Shown here in pieces: positions 43,942 to 56,326 of a DNA stretch of 64,000 nucleotides. The first letter of the stretch is position 1. Every line of letters begins with the position of its first letter. This DNA comes from Ophiura sarsii (Eukaryota > Echinodermata > Ophiuroidea > Amphilepidida > Ophiuridae). Made by a program: the position numbers and the translations under genes. Below the pieces are notes generated by a model that saw only the letters and a program-made list of their open reading frames with translations, ran no database searches and was not told the DNA's origin. The stretch is taken from NCBI GenBank assembly GCA_035610835.1, contig CM069455.1, forward strand, positions 41,674,579-41,738,578. Reading direction: 5' to 3'.

Positions 43942-44190
43942 AGCCTGCCGCGTGGAAAGTGTTGGCAGGCGTCTGCAGACGACATTCCAAATTTTCACAA
44001 AATGTTTTAAAAATGACAAAAGTATTGAATTTTATTACCATATTTGGAATCACCATGAGAAATGCATTGAAATAAGTATAAACATGCCTAGTATTGGTTC
44101 AGTAATCTTTGTGATAGACCTTGAAATTTGGGAAATGTTTCTGATCTGTTTTTGTAATATGGTCAAACCTATATAGCCGCGTGGAAAGTG
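43942..44190. mobile_element. MITE family B, copy 5
   Basis: Right end GCCGCGTGGAAAGTG followed by TTAA (44191-44194). The left end is altered: CCGCGTGGAAAGTGTTGGC in place of the usual start, as if a terminus was inverted. Confidence 0.8.
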
Positions 44191-44237
44191 TTAACATATG
44201 ATGCATATGATATCGGTGACTAAAGTAAAGTAAATTA

Positions 44238-44434
44238 TACTGTAAAAGTAGTAATTTTTGCGCGATTAATTTTCGGGCTTTTTTTGTGTTGTCTAAATTC
44301 ATGAGTTTGTGGCTTCATCATTCCAACCTATATGCAAAAGAAATGCATTTGCGTGTTATTATTTTTGTGGTAGCTGATTTGAGCGCGAAAAGCACAAAAA
44401 TATATGTAGCGCAAACATTTCCACTTTTACAGTA
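44238..44434. mobile_element. MITE family F (TACTGTAAAAG ends), copy 2
   Basis: TACTGTAAAAGTAGTAATTT on the left and CACTTTTACAGTA on the right, with inner TTTGCGCGATTAATTTTCG and GAGCGCGAAAAGCAC. Confidence 0.7.
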
Positions 44435-44449
44435 CAGAACCATCATTAA

Positions 44450-45640
44450 GGTTATTAATTTAAATTAATGAAAAGCATACAATAGGTGATTACGGAGTGA
44501 CGTCACATGCCGTTGACCACAAACTACGAGAATTCAAACAAATTCAGATTGCACCATCACCAAAACGGCCAAAATTTAACCCTTTTTGTACTCCCGTGAA
44601 ATATTACCATCGAACAGAATATTTGACAAAGTGATTCCTCTACATACTCATGTTATCATATTTACACATAATGCAAGTTTTCACATGTTTTTTACAAGTC
44701 AAAGTCTGAAAATCGAGTGAAACATTTTACGAATTTCGGAAATATTGCTCATGTAAACAACGGTCGCTTAGACAGCTACACATGGTCACTAGGAACGTTC
44801 TTCTGTATGGTCGAGTAGAGCGTAGACTTGATTTTGATGCTTTGTAGTCAATGGCAAATTGAAAGTCTGTAACCACCTATACACAATTAGAAGTGATACT
44901 ATGTTGCTATTTTTGGTAATAACTTTCTCCAATGTTTGCTACTTTTGCATATAGTGTTTTCGATTACATGAATATCTATGCTTTGACGTTGGGTCACAGT
45001 TTGAGATCCCCATGCAAAAATAAAATTGCTTTTTCAAATTATCAAAATCTGACACTTGAATGAACAATTTTAGACAAAGCATTAATTAAAATACCCAGCT
45101 TTTTTATGTTTTCAAGGACTTGCATCAATTATCAACAGGTAATCGTTTTCTTGTGGTCTCATCTCTGCTCGATGTCATTCCCCACCAATAATACTGGTCT
45201 CCATCAGATCTTGTGTTAAAGTTCTATGCAAACACCCGATAATGTAGTGTTTTATTCTGTAAATTTTACATCAAATTTCCGTTTGAAGATTTGAAGTAAA
45301 TTTAATTTAATTTTATAATGGGCCTCATGGTCCGATTTTATGCAAATGATTCAAGAAGGGACACAGTTTTTCAGTGTAAATAATAGTATGTACTTATGTG
45401 TATATTTACGGTACAAAAAATATAAGATATGAACAGTATCCTTTTTACAACATCTATGTATGTATCTTTATGATTATAATGCATTCCTAAATTCCTACTA
45501 ATTACTATACAAGATGTGTTGTTGTAGTTTTGGAAACAGGGTTGTTTTGTTTATTTCATTGTTTTTATTTTTAATTGTTATGATGTATACGAAAATGGAC
45601 ATTTTCTACGAGATGCCAACTTTTAGGATTAGGATTATTT
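44450..45640. other. Intergenic, nothing recognised
   Basis: AT-rich, no open coding sequence with exon signals and no clear repeats. Confidence 0.5.
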
Positions 45641-45653
45641 GGTTAGGATTAGG

Positions 45654-45840
45654 CAGTGGCGTAGCCAGAGAAGGGGGAGGGGGCGATCGACCCACAATAT
45701 TTTGAGTCTGTCAATTGAGCTTGGCACTGTCGGTTCATTTGACAAGGGGAATCATGGAATTGTGAAATTATGACGGTCAAATTAGTACAAAGATAGCAAT
45801 TTTTTGCCCCTCCAATATGAAAAACTTAGCTACGCCACTG
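45654..45840. mobile_element. hAT-type MITE (CAGTGGCGTAGCC)
   Basis: CAGTGGCGTAGCCAGAG on the left and AGCTACGCCACTG on the right, with perfect 8-bp duplication GGATTAGG (45646-45653, 45841-45848). Confidence 0.92.
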
Positions 45841-46689
45841 GGATTAGGACTAGATAATTAGGATTAGGATTAAATAATGCTGGAAAAATGGTTTTGTCCT
45901 GCGGGCATTCTTGTTGAAATTTGTAAGCAGCGACAAGGTTACTTTTAACAAAGAATTTGCTAGCATTTGATCCTCTTTAGCAAGGTGTAAAACTAAAAGA
46001 GCTCATATTCAAATTACCATTTTTTCACAGCAATTTTACAATGAATGGCTTAAGCGACCTTGAGCATAGATTCCGTGTGCAAGACAAAATCATTTTCGTT
46101 CATGCAAATTCTTGCAAATGTTACATCAAATATATTTTCTTGATCTTATCAAGTCTTGTAAAATTATGCCGCAGTTTAATTTACCCATCATGCAACACGG
46201 AAAAAATTGCCAAAGGCCATTGTGGCGACTGTTGAATCCAACATACATTCATGAAATAAAGTGTTCCAACACTATTTAAGCAAGATTTGTATCTAGTCTA
46301 AGATGTATGTTGCATTACGCAGTTGCGCCAGGCCATTTTTCTGCACTTTCAGCTCTGCCAGTTCCAAATACTATAGACGACAACAAAAAATGTTCTTTTT
46401 TTGTTGGTTTTTTGGGGGGGTTTTTCTTTCTATTTTGTTACAAGTTGTTCCAAAATATTACAATTTGTAGTAACAATTTTTTATGTATGGACAAATGTTG
46501 GGTTTTGTTTTTAAATTGAATCACCTTCCACCCTACAAGAGAGGTCTGTTAACCCAAAGAATGTGGGTGGGTATTCGTTACCTTACAAACACTTTTGCTA
46601 TATATTCATGCAGTATTTTCTGCAAACAGTTTGGTTTACAAAAGCCAAAATCATTTAAATTATTCTGAACTTTATGCCTGAAAATTCGG

Positions 46690-46810
46690 TTTAATTTTGT
46701 TGTTGTTGAAAATTAGGTGATATTATTTTGAAAGTTTGGTGATATTATTTTGAAAGTTAGGTGATATTTTTCTGAACATTTTGTGATATTTTGTTTCTGC
46801 AAGTATTTAT
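46690..46810. repeat. Short tandem repeat
   Basis: About four imperfect copies of GGTGATATTATTTTGAAAGT. Confidence 0.75.
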
Positions 46811-46999
46811 GAAAAATGTTGTGATATTTTTCTGTAAACTAGGTTAGGTAAAAATATATATTACAATACACTTACAACTCATCTGCCTTTCATTCCAACA
46901 GAACTATATTTATGGCCAGTTCTACAGAGATGAACGAAAATAAGCTAAACCGGATTGAACCGCTTGAAACCGTGCAAGTCGTTATCTGTATCAAATCTA

Positions 47000-47193
47000 T
47001 AGTTTGATCAGTTCTTAAGTGGTAAAGCCTCCTTACAGCAACGAATTCGAATGATGCGGGCGCGCAAAAAGGCAACAAGCGCACTGTGCATCATATGCGG
47101 GACACACACTTGTGTGCGGCTAAAACAGTGCTTTTGTCCACAGAGAGATAAAAAATGAATATTTCTCGCCAATTTGGAACTGATTAAACTATA
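47000..47193. mobile_element. MITE family D, copy 3
   Basis: TAGTTTGATCAGTTC on the left and CCAATTTGGAACTGATTAAA on the right beside TA; interior shares GTGCGCTTGTTGCC-type motifs with copy 2. Confidence 0.7.
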
Positions 47194-47194
47194 C

Positions 47195-49068
47195 TTAGTA
47201 GTTGGTTTCTGAAAGTCTCACCTTCATTTTCTGCTCATATCACACTTTTGTACAATATTATCTACAGAAATCTTATACAATTTATACATACACCTTTTTG
47301 TATTTGATTGATACAAGGCAAAACATATGTTACATTGTCCTTAACAATATCTCAAACATTTCACACATTTAAATTATGTTTTTGGTGATTTAATTGCAAA
47401 CCCATTATTGAATTTAAAACACTGATATATTATTGTTTCATTCAACATTTTCAAACATAGAATTCTTTAATTTGCTCAGAACATTTTAAGATGTTAAAAT
47501 ATTTCAATTTCAATTTCCCTTTTTTTCAACAACAAAAAATTGAATTTTAATTTCAAACGTTTTCAACAACAAAAATCAATTTCAATTTTTTTGAAAAAAA
47601 AAAAAAAATTTTTTTTTTTTTTTTAAATCTTCAATATATTTGAAAACAAATGAAGATTGTTTACCTCACTGATCTAAAGGACAACCAAACATATATTTTG
47701 GCCTTAGCACATGCACAACTGTTTGTGCTTTTTCACTGTGCACCAATTCACTATGATATACTACTTATGTTGTAGTCTTTCAGCAGTACATACACCATAT
47801 CACTATTTTTTCAAAGTATAAAAAGTAATATATCAATGATAAAATACCTGTCCGTCTTCCCAATATCTTGAGTAATAACCGAATAAAAATATGAGAAATT
47901 TCACTACTTCCTTGTTTCTTGTCATTTTAATCGTGTGTTTGACCTGATTTTTCATGTACTAAAATCAGCCACATCAGCTCTCAACAAACAGCTGGGGATA
48001 TCGACATACTCCAATAGTCGTGATACTTTGAAGGTGCTACCAATTGCTAGTATGAGATTCTTGGCCGATTATATGGTCCTTGACACCATAGAAATGATAT
48101 TTGCAAAAAAGAATAAATCAAACAAACCCGTTAAAGTAACTAACCAAATAACGTATGACAATTGAACAATCCGTTTTTTAAATATGATCTGAGTATCTTT
48201 CGTAAAATCACTATTATTTTCTGGTTTTTTACTCTGGACACGACGCCCTTTGACTTGTTAGACAGGCCTACGCTCATAAATGTAATTTTTTTAAACTCAA
48301 ATCCAACTGAATTTGATCATGTAGACCTACTCAAAACAACTGAAATAATGCTGCGTTATCATGGTTATTAAACAAAAAAAGAGAAACCGCCCCCCCCCCC
48401 CCCCCACCCCCATGTTTTCCCAACAATTTTGGCCTATGCAAAAAATAAACTGCCCAGATAGATCTCAAAACGCATAGATTTGGATAAAACCCGACGTTTA
48501 TTTATTGCATTGTTCAATTTATACACTGGATCGGAGCGCGGGAGATTGGGAACCTGTGAGGTCCTATAAGGGAGCGCAGCACCAAGACGCTCTCCATAGA
48601 CTTTACATGTTAGGAAAAAGGCTTACTTAAATGGCTCTAGTTTCTATATCCACGTTTGGGTCAATGATATGTTGATATGTTTTACTCACAAGGGTAATCT
48701 ACAATATATCTGAATATGAAGGGACAATTATACTGCGCACTTTTTTTGATATAAACTGCCTCATAACAACGTAGTGATATGCCTACCTAAATTCGGTCTG
48801 GATATACGTGTGTAAATCGGTCCCTGAAATTAAAATTGACCTCAAATCACCCAGTTTAAATGTCAGAACATCAAGTACACATTTCAAACACAACATATCA
48901 AAAACAAATTATGTCTTAACAGTCAAAAAAATTCTTTTATAATTTCCGCCAAATAGGAACTATTGTTGTACTCCAATTTGATCGATAGCATGTCGCGAGA
49001 CCTATTTAGTTATGTGCTCGTATAAAAAGTAAGACTTCAATCACGGCCAAACTTGGTAACAATAATAA
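47195..49068. other. Intergenic, no gene seen
   Basis: Low-complexity A/T block at 47510-47640, a C tract at 48391-48412, otherwise AT-rich sequence with only short unsupported ORFs. Confidence 0.5.
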
Positions 49069-49070
49069 TA

Positions 49071-50290
49071 CACTAGCAACCAAAAGTATTAGGACACCTG
49101 GTTATGGTGTCAAAATCATCCCATATATTAAATTTGGAGTGTAATTTTTCAATACGAGTTGAACAAATATGTTGTTGAATCTCTTCTCATTAATAAATTC
49201 TAATTCATACAACATCTGCTTATTCGATTTCATGCAATTGAAGAAAACATGTGCAATTTCCAATTGGAAATAGCCTGCTCATAATAAATGTATGAACCTC
49301 ATTATAGCCAATGTAATCCTATGGTGTGTAGTCTGACAATTTTGACTTCCTTTCAAAAAAACGTTCTCAATGGACCCACGTCACATGAGGTTGAACTCGC
49401 GTAAAGTACGCAAGCTCAACCTCATTAACCTCATTTCAAAACGGTGCAACGGTCATCCGTGGTGCGCACTACGTAATCTCGACCTCACGGCTCTGATTGG
49501 TTGGTGCTCAAACGTGAGAACTGAAAAAATCGTGAATAAACATGAGCTTATTCACACACCATCACGCCCCACTGCGTCGGTGGTTACGGCGCAGCGGCAC
49601 CACTGCGTTGGTGGATACGGCGCAGCGTGACGATTGTTAAAAAGGCTTCAGTTTAAATTTGACCAATCAGGTGTTTTGTTTTGTTGGTTGGCAGTATTTT
49701 GTGAGTTCAAGCATGCGTGCGCAGCCTGATCGAAGTGCGCCCACGTATGTCGAACTGTGGCCAGGAGATTATGTGCCGTAGATCCATTGCGTGTCAATGG
49801 ATTCATTCAAGTAAAACTAATCCTAATATTTTCACTAGAGTCTTTACTCTCTCACACATATTGACACCATCTCTTCATTCATCTTCATAATAAGATATTT
49901 GGGAGGGAAATTTAGTTTCATTTTGACACCTTTACTTTCATATTTTAAATGGAAATCAACCAATTTCTTTGTACTTTTTCATAGCACCCCATAACCTAGG
50001 CCCACTACACAGGGCTATCATTTCATCATGACTTAATAATTGTTTTCAAGCTTTTTGACTCAAATTAACTAAATATCAATACAAAAACCCAATCACTGAA
50101 ATATTGTTACAAATTTTTTCCTTTTAAATAGGAATATCATCCCAAATTTACTGTAACAAACTTTTAAGAACTTTCCAATAATTTTATAACCCTAGAATAC
50201 CAAAAAGCTAACACAGTAGTTCAATAGATTCCCAGTGTTTTCTCTCAATTTATATCTTGCAAGGTGTCCTAATACTTTTGGTTGCTAGTG
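49071..50290. mobile_element. Tc1-type element without transposase (1.2 kb)
   Basis: Inverted ends CACTAGCAACCAAAAGTATT and AATACTTTTGGTTGCTAGTG with TA flanks. The ends resemble Tc1-family termini (..CCAAAAGTATTRGGACACC). The interior lacks a DDE transposase and holds a GC-richer block (49370-49640) with a duplicated ACGGCGCAGCG motif. Confidence 0.85.
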
Positions 50291-50291
50291 T

Positions 50292-51790
50292 ATATGACTC
50301 ATTGGGTGTACACTTTGACCCCGTTTAGGTGAAGCTCCCAGCCAGGGGGACTCGGAGTATTTGTTTAAATTGTAGATGCAGTGAACAGTGGCGTAGGGGG
50401 CAGGAGGCTATGCCATTGGTTTTAAGTTAGTAGGCATGTGAGAAAATTCCCAAATACAAGAAGAAATTGTGCCTTAAAAATACCTAAAACCCAGGAGGTT
50501 CCAGGGGCTTTGCCCTGGACCCCACCCGCAAGTCCCACGGATAAAAACAATTGCCCGGCGGTGTGATGTATCGAACGTTTAAAGTCTTAAAACATTGGAG
50601 AGTTTTCAGAGTAGTCAATCAGACAGTCAGTAGTAATAGAAAATCATCTCCTAGAGCTGGCTTGGAATCCTTTCATTAATCCTGTATATTAAAGATCGCT
50701 CAGTTCCTGTGAAAGGCAAATGGAACTCCCCTAGGAGAGCATTGAACTAAATAGTTACCCTGATAGGACCCTGGATTAACATAGGGCCTATTGCGTCCAA
50801 CAAATCAGTAACTTTCATTGTATGTTAAAGATATAAATCTGAAATTTTAAACGGATATACTTGACCGAAAGATACGTCTTGTCTGTCAGTACTAACATGC
50901 TGACTTTCGTCCATTTCCGTCACACTAAATGGGCATTCGGTTTTCACTACCAAGGGCATATCCTGACTGTTTTGATGCATGGGAGGGGCGCTGCAGCATG
51001 ACTATTTTTAAAGCTGCACGAGTTCTATGAACAGAATAATCCTTCCCTGTTAAGATAAATGAGGGCGTAACAACCGTCATTCAACACAGAAATCCTACAG
51101 CTTATCTAAGTCATTCAATTCGATGTGCAATCATGGTGACGTTTTGCATGGAAATCCGGGTATAGGAAAATGAACGTTATGTTACATTTTAATCAACGTA
51201 TTCAATTATTTCAAAATAATTATATCACAAGGAATTGATATAAATGAAATGTATAAAAGCGTGACATTTTGACAACGTCTCTTTGTGAAGTACGGTGGTA
51301 TATACTATATAAAGCCATTAGCCACGAAACCGGGGTTAATGAAATAACTTGGTTTGAGAGGTAGGGGATTAGGAAAGTTGCCACAACCGGAAAGGGTTTA
51401 GGATAGGATTAGGGTTATGATTATAGTGATGTGGTATAAGTACCTTTAGGTGGGGGGTCATTAAAGCAACCTGGTTTGGGGGCAGGGGGTTAATGAAGTA
51501 AGGTGATATAAGCCACGGGACATTGGGTCCGAGATTCAAAGATAGCACAAAACTCTCTGTGAACTAAGTATATTTCAAATGACAAAAATAATTCAGGGAT
51601 CTACAATTTTGAACTCATGTCTTTGCTCATTTTGCTACAAATCATGCAGGAATCAAATTTAGATCATAATACTTCAGCTATAGCGAGAGCCCGAGCGTAG
51701 CGAGAGCCCGAGCGTAGCGAGGGTACCCGCTAGCTGTTGTATATTCGTGGATTTAGATTTCAGGGTACGTCATAAACCCCACCACATTTA
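50292..51790. other. Intergenic, mostly featureless
   Basis: One short tandem repeat GCGAGAGCCCGAGCGTA (about 2.3 copies, 51681-51722); no coding evidence. Confidence 0.5.
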
Positions 51791-51791
51791 A

Positions 51792-52136
51792 AGGTAGATG
51801 TTCCGATTTTCAACTTAAAGTTTTCTATTCTACATGAAAGGTCATCCTTAAAAGAGTTGTATTCCAAAGTTTGAGTTGCATAACTCTAATGGTTCTTATT
51901 TCAGACGCACAAGATGCCGTGAAATGTGCCCATTGAGTTGTACACAAACTAATTGGTGGTTAACCACCTTTCACGGTAATTCGATGTTATTTTACCGATT
52001 TCTTCGTAATCATACTGATTTGGACCGTCAAATTTCAGTATGTTAATCAGAAAAATATGATCTTTCATATGATATGAAAATCTCAATATGTTTGAGAAAA
52101 ATCTGTGTTATGAAAATGTGATCGGGTCATATACCT
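51792..52136. mobile_element. MITE family A, copy 5
   Basis: TTAA at 51788-51791 and 52137-52140; closely similar to copy 1 at 509-865, including GATCGGGTCAT near the right end. Confidence 0.88.
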
Positions 52137-52903
52137 TTAATAATACAAAATGTTCTACAATAATAACTGGCATGGAAGGTATTGTAAATATCAGCTTTTT
52201 GGTCTATGGTATAAAACACCTGGGGGATATTAAATGGATAGCATTTCTCAACAACAAGTCATAAAAAATAAAATCTTATTTCAAAATGGAAACGATTAAT
52301 TTAAATATCAACTTATTGATCTATTCTCTAATTCTACACAACACCTGGGTGATATTTAATGGGCAACATTTGACAACAACAAGTCGTAAAAAGCATTACT
52401 AACACATGAGTGATGTTAAATGTGCAGAATTTCACAAAAACAAGTTCCATTTTGCCATTCAGCTCGGCAGCCATGCGGTGTGTGTTAAGCTTTGTATTTC
52501 CCTGTGGTATTCCCATTGCTGTCATATTTGCGACCTGTCATTTCATAACGGGACTTTGTCAGCAGTATGCAATTTAAGATATTGAGGAAGTATTAAGCAT
52601 GAAAAAACAATAGAAATAAAACGGAATTTCCACCTAATATTTCACATATTAATGTGAATGTATTGACCAAATGTATCAAGCGAGGTGTCATTTTAAAGCT
52701 TTTAAAATACACTTTTGCATTTTAAAACAAAATCTCAATTTTCATTTTGAACGACAAAACCCCTCTTTTGATGTTATTGGTCGCACTTTATATCACATGT
52801 ACCTCTACTTTTCTTCTATTTCTCTGCACCCTAAATGTACTCACGCACCCCTGCATGCACTATGCACTACAACCTTTGCTATCCTGCTATATGTAACACC
52901 TAG

Positions 52904-53109
52904 ATTCATATCCGAGACCGCCTGGCAAACTCGCAAGATGAGATGGGGGCGCTTGCGGTGACCTTAGGGCCCGATTACCTGCTGCCACCAACCACCCCAG
53001 GAGGCTGCTGGGACCGCTCTCGCTCCCGGTCCCCAGGATCATCCTTCCGTTTTCTAAGACGGAGCCACTTCGTCTTAAGATGCCTGATTCTCTTCGCACG
53101 GTAGAGTAG
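52904..53109 (+). pseudogene. Exon-like GC-rich fragment, copy 2 (frame broken)
   Basis: Same sequence as 38175-38396 but 16 bp shorter near GATGAGATGGGG, shifting the frame. The region from AGGGCCCGATTACC onward is almost identical between copies. Confidence 0.45.
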
Positions 53110-53143
53110 ACTGTAGCACTAGATTAACACTAACAGTAACATA

Positions 53144-53646
53144 CAGGGGCGTAACAGAGGTTGGTTGTCAGGGGGGAACAGCCAAAAAATTCCTGGTTAG
53201 AATAATTCCGTTCCGTCCCAAATTTTTTCCCAGTGAGTCACCTCGTAAATTTCACGTAAGTGTGTGGGGGGGGGGGGGTCATACAAATTCGCACGGTCAC
53301 AAAATTACGCAAGGTCACAAATTTCGCACGGTCACTAAATTTTGCACGTCACAAAATTTCGCTGTACAAAAAACACAACAGTCAACAATTTGTTGACTTT
53401 GTGCTTTTTGTACTGCGAAATTGTCTTTCTTTCTTTCTTTCCCTTTCTTCTTTTCTTTCTTTCCCCTTTTTCTCTTTTTCCTCCCTTTTTCCTTTCTCTC
53501 TCTCTTTTCTTTCCCTTTCCCCCTTCTTTTCCTCTTTTCCCTTCCCGCCATTTTTCCTCGTGGGTAGGTTTGAATTTCCTTGTGAGCACCTTCAGGGGGG
53601 GGGGCACTGTTCCCCCCCCCCCTGCCCCCCGGCTGTTACGCCACTG
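53144..53646. mobile_element. hAT-type element in duplication copy 2
   Basis: CAGGGGCGTAACAGAGG on the left and GGCTGTTACGCCACTG on the right; 8-bp flanks GTAACATA / ATAACATA (one mismatch). The unoccupied site is in copy 1 (AACAGTAACATAGCAAAG). The interior has poly-G/C and a long C/T-rich stretch. Confidence 0.88.
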
Positions 53647-54481
53647 ATAACATAGCAAAGGAAAGAAAGTCCATAGTTATTTGAGGGTTCATAACTTTGA
53701 ATTTGATCACCTTGAAAAAAATTATACTTGATAGGCCTTTGAAGAATCGCTTGAAATAGTTCAATATTTACAACCCCCTGATGAAAAATCATGCAATGTC
53801 AAAATTAAATGCGACAAGATATGATCATTCAAACATGACAAAATCTGAATCAGGTAGCAGACTTGTTCATTCCATTCCAAGGCATATACTGTACCCTGAT
53901 TGATATTCGTTTAAATGTAATGTTTTGCAAACATTTCTCACGGCTGAAATTGCATAATTTTTCATATTTCCTAATCAGCCGTGGAGGATCTTCAGTCTTT
54001 TTTAGCGATTTTTTTTAAATTTATATATTATATATCTATAACAATATTTCTGGAAATCAATTCCATTATATAACACGTTGACTAGACTCAAATTTATGAG
54101 TGTGGACTTTTTCGTTGTTGTGATATTCATATTGTGCACAATCCACAGCATTTGGACTGTTCACATCATTGTTGTTGGCCCTTGAATGTGCGTTTGAAAC
54201 AAAAAATTAACAAGTTGTCTCATGGGAGGTTTTGATTGAAAGCTCATTTGCCAATGACACCTGAGAGGATTTTTTGTCGCCAAGCAGTGATACATTTTCA
54301 TTTATTTTGCATTAAAATTGACATTATATATCATTCAATGTGTTTAATTTACGTTCGGTTTTACAACAATCAATGTTATGGATGGTTGCACTTTATGATG
54401 TGTGCCCTGTTCATTGCATTTTTACTATCATTCTGAATAACAAAAGGATTTTGCTTCAAAATCACTGTATTCTAAGTTTAA

Positions 54482-54590
54482 CACTTCCCACGTGGCAGAC
54501 GACTGCAGACAACAGTTCCAAAAGTTTACAAATGTTTCAAAAATAATTAAAACTATTGAATCGCATTACCATATTTGGAATTGCGTTGGG
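54482..54590. mobile_element. MITE family B, copy 6 (truncated)
   Basis: Left TTAA at 54478-54481 and CACTTCCCACGTGGCAGACG; ends within the element. Orthologous by duplication to the copy at 39047. Confidence 0.8.
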
Positions 54591-54956
54591 TATCTAACCC
54601 AATGGTTCAAATCATAATTACTGCCGCAAAACTAAAAAATAGAATTTATTTGGTCTCTAAAGCATTGTTTTCCATTATTTTATATACATGATTTTTGCCA
54701 CCCTGTATATTTTAACAGAGGACGATTGGTCGATTTACTTCTTTTTTTACTGAAAACCCAATATCCTGCCTTCTTACTACTATACTTGTTTTAAATGTAA
54801 TACTTTAGAGAAAAAAATAACTGGGTATATGAAAACTAGTAAAAAAAATGGGTTTTTCTTATGTTACACCCTGTATAATTAATGCACACCCTATATAATA
54901 TCACTTGGTATTTACATATCTGGTAGCCTTGTAGTGATAGGCTTTCAAATATCTTT

Positions 54957-55985
54957 CAGGGTGGTCCAAAAAAAACTATACCCAACTTTGGAGGCCATTT
55001 TCTCCTGGATAATAAAATATTTTAGTAATTTGGTTTAGATATTATTAAAGCATATATCGTTGAGCAATATTGGTAAAAATAGGGAAGATATTGCATTAAT
55101 ATTTTTGGAGATATTCCTATTTCTAGCGAGTATTTGTAAAAATGGCTTTTTCACGGGAGCTGTCAATGCATCAACATGATATGCACTTTTATGACAATAT
55201 GATATGACACAATAATGTAATGACCCAAGACCCATTATAAGCAGTTAAGGATTAAGTTTAATAAGGTGTGCTTGTCATTGTCAACTGTGCAATGAATACA
55301 AAGGTGTGTCATTGTTGCGTTATAGTATGTAATGCTTTGTGGATTGCCATGTAAAGTAGTAGAGGTCTTTATTGTCAAAATGCTCAGAGCGGGCTTTTCA
55401 AATTCACTCTTGGAGCATGCTTTCATTGCTGTGTATATCAGTTCAAGCATGCTGCAAAATGGCTCCACAATTTACACCACAGCAGAGAGCTTTTGCTACA
55501 AGAACGTACTTTAGAACAGGAAGCTATGTTGCTGTTCAACAGCAGTGGCCGAACCAGTTTCCAGGGGTACGAGTTCCGACGAAGAAAGCCATTTTTGACA
55601 TGAAAAATAAATTCAACACTCATTGTCTATTGATGTTCCAGATAAATGAAATTATATCATTTGTTGAACTAACTGAAATGAACAAAACCAGAAGCCTATC
55701 TATTAAAAAGTATTATTTATCCATTTTAGTGTAAATAAAAGAAGCTCTCGCAAAAACATTTGTCAAAGGACTATCGCGTCATTACATTACATTACATTAT
55801 TGTGTCATATCATATTCAAACATGTTGATGCATTGACAGCTCGCGTGGAAAAGCCATTTTTACACATACTCGCTAAAAATAGCAATATCTCAAAAAATAT
55901 TAATGTAATATCTTCCCTATTTTCACCAATAATGCTCAACGATATATGCTTTAATAATATGCAAAATGTGGATTTTTTGAATCAA
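54957..55985. mobile_element. DNA transposon remnant with long inverted arms
   Basis: Starts with CAGGGTGGTCCAAAAAAAAC. The arms 55038-55222 and 55789-55963 are inverted copies (ATCGTTGAGC / GCTCAACGAT; CATCAACATGATATG and inverse). Between them lies a transposase N-terminal fragment. Confidence 0.7.
55459..55734 (+). pseudogene. Transposase N-terminal helix-turn-helix fragment (DUF4817-like)
   Basis: Starts MAPQFTPQQRAFATRTYF, then RTGSYVAVQQQWPNQFPG and VRVPTKKAIFDMKNKF. This resembles the DUF4817-type DNA-binding segment found in IS630/Tc1/mariner-related transposases. After ~55 residues the similarity ends and no DDE domain follows. It sits in the centre of the inverted-arm element above. 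Confidence 0.6.
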
Positions 55986-56178
55986 AATTTGTGAATTTTC
56001 TCTCAATTTACAAAGTGTGATTTTTTTACACCAACTTATGACATATGACCTTATGCACAGTTTCCCAACGGCGATGATGTGGTTAATACATTTTAAATCA
56101 TTATGGTCATAAACGTTATTGTGATAGTTGAATATAACAATTCCAGTAGTTAGGCCAACACAAACAAATGTTTGGTTT

Positions 56179-56326
56179 AGAGAATAATTACTGCGTAACA
56201 ACTGTTTTCGTGAATTTGTTTTAAAATCAGAGGCGCCCCTCGGGACAATTCCGAATGACCAGAACAAAACCCGAGGATTTCAAAACAAATTCACGAAAAC
56301 AGTTGTTAAGCAGTCATTATTCTCAT
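56179..56326. repeat. Inverted repeat (about 48-bp arms)
   Basis: GTAACAACTGTTTTCGTGAA on the left, TTCACGAAAACAGTTGTTAA on the right; loop 56229-56275. Confidence 0.85.

Larger units (their letters stand above)
52444..54590. repeat. Direct duplication, copy 2 (partner 37469-39180)
   Basis: Same order and orientation as copy 1, with two extra blocks: a hAT element (53144-53646) and ~240 bp at 53770-54010. It stops abruptly inside the family B MITE at about 54590. Confidence 0.85.

Noticed and set aside
53260..53658. ORFs of 101-131 residues, Phe/Leu/Ser- or Lys/Arg-rich
   Set aside because: Translation of a C/T-rich low-complexity tract inside a hAT element.
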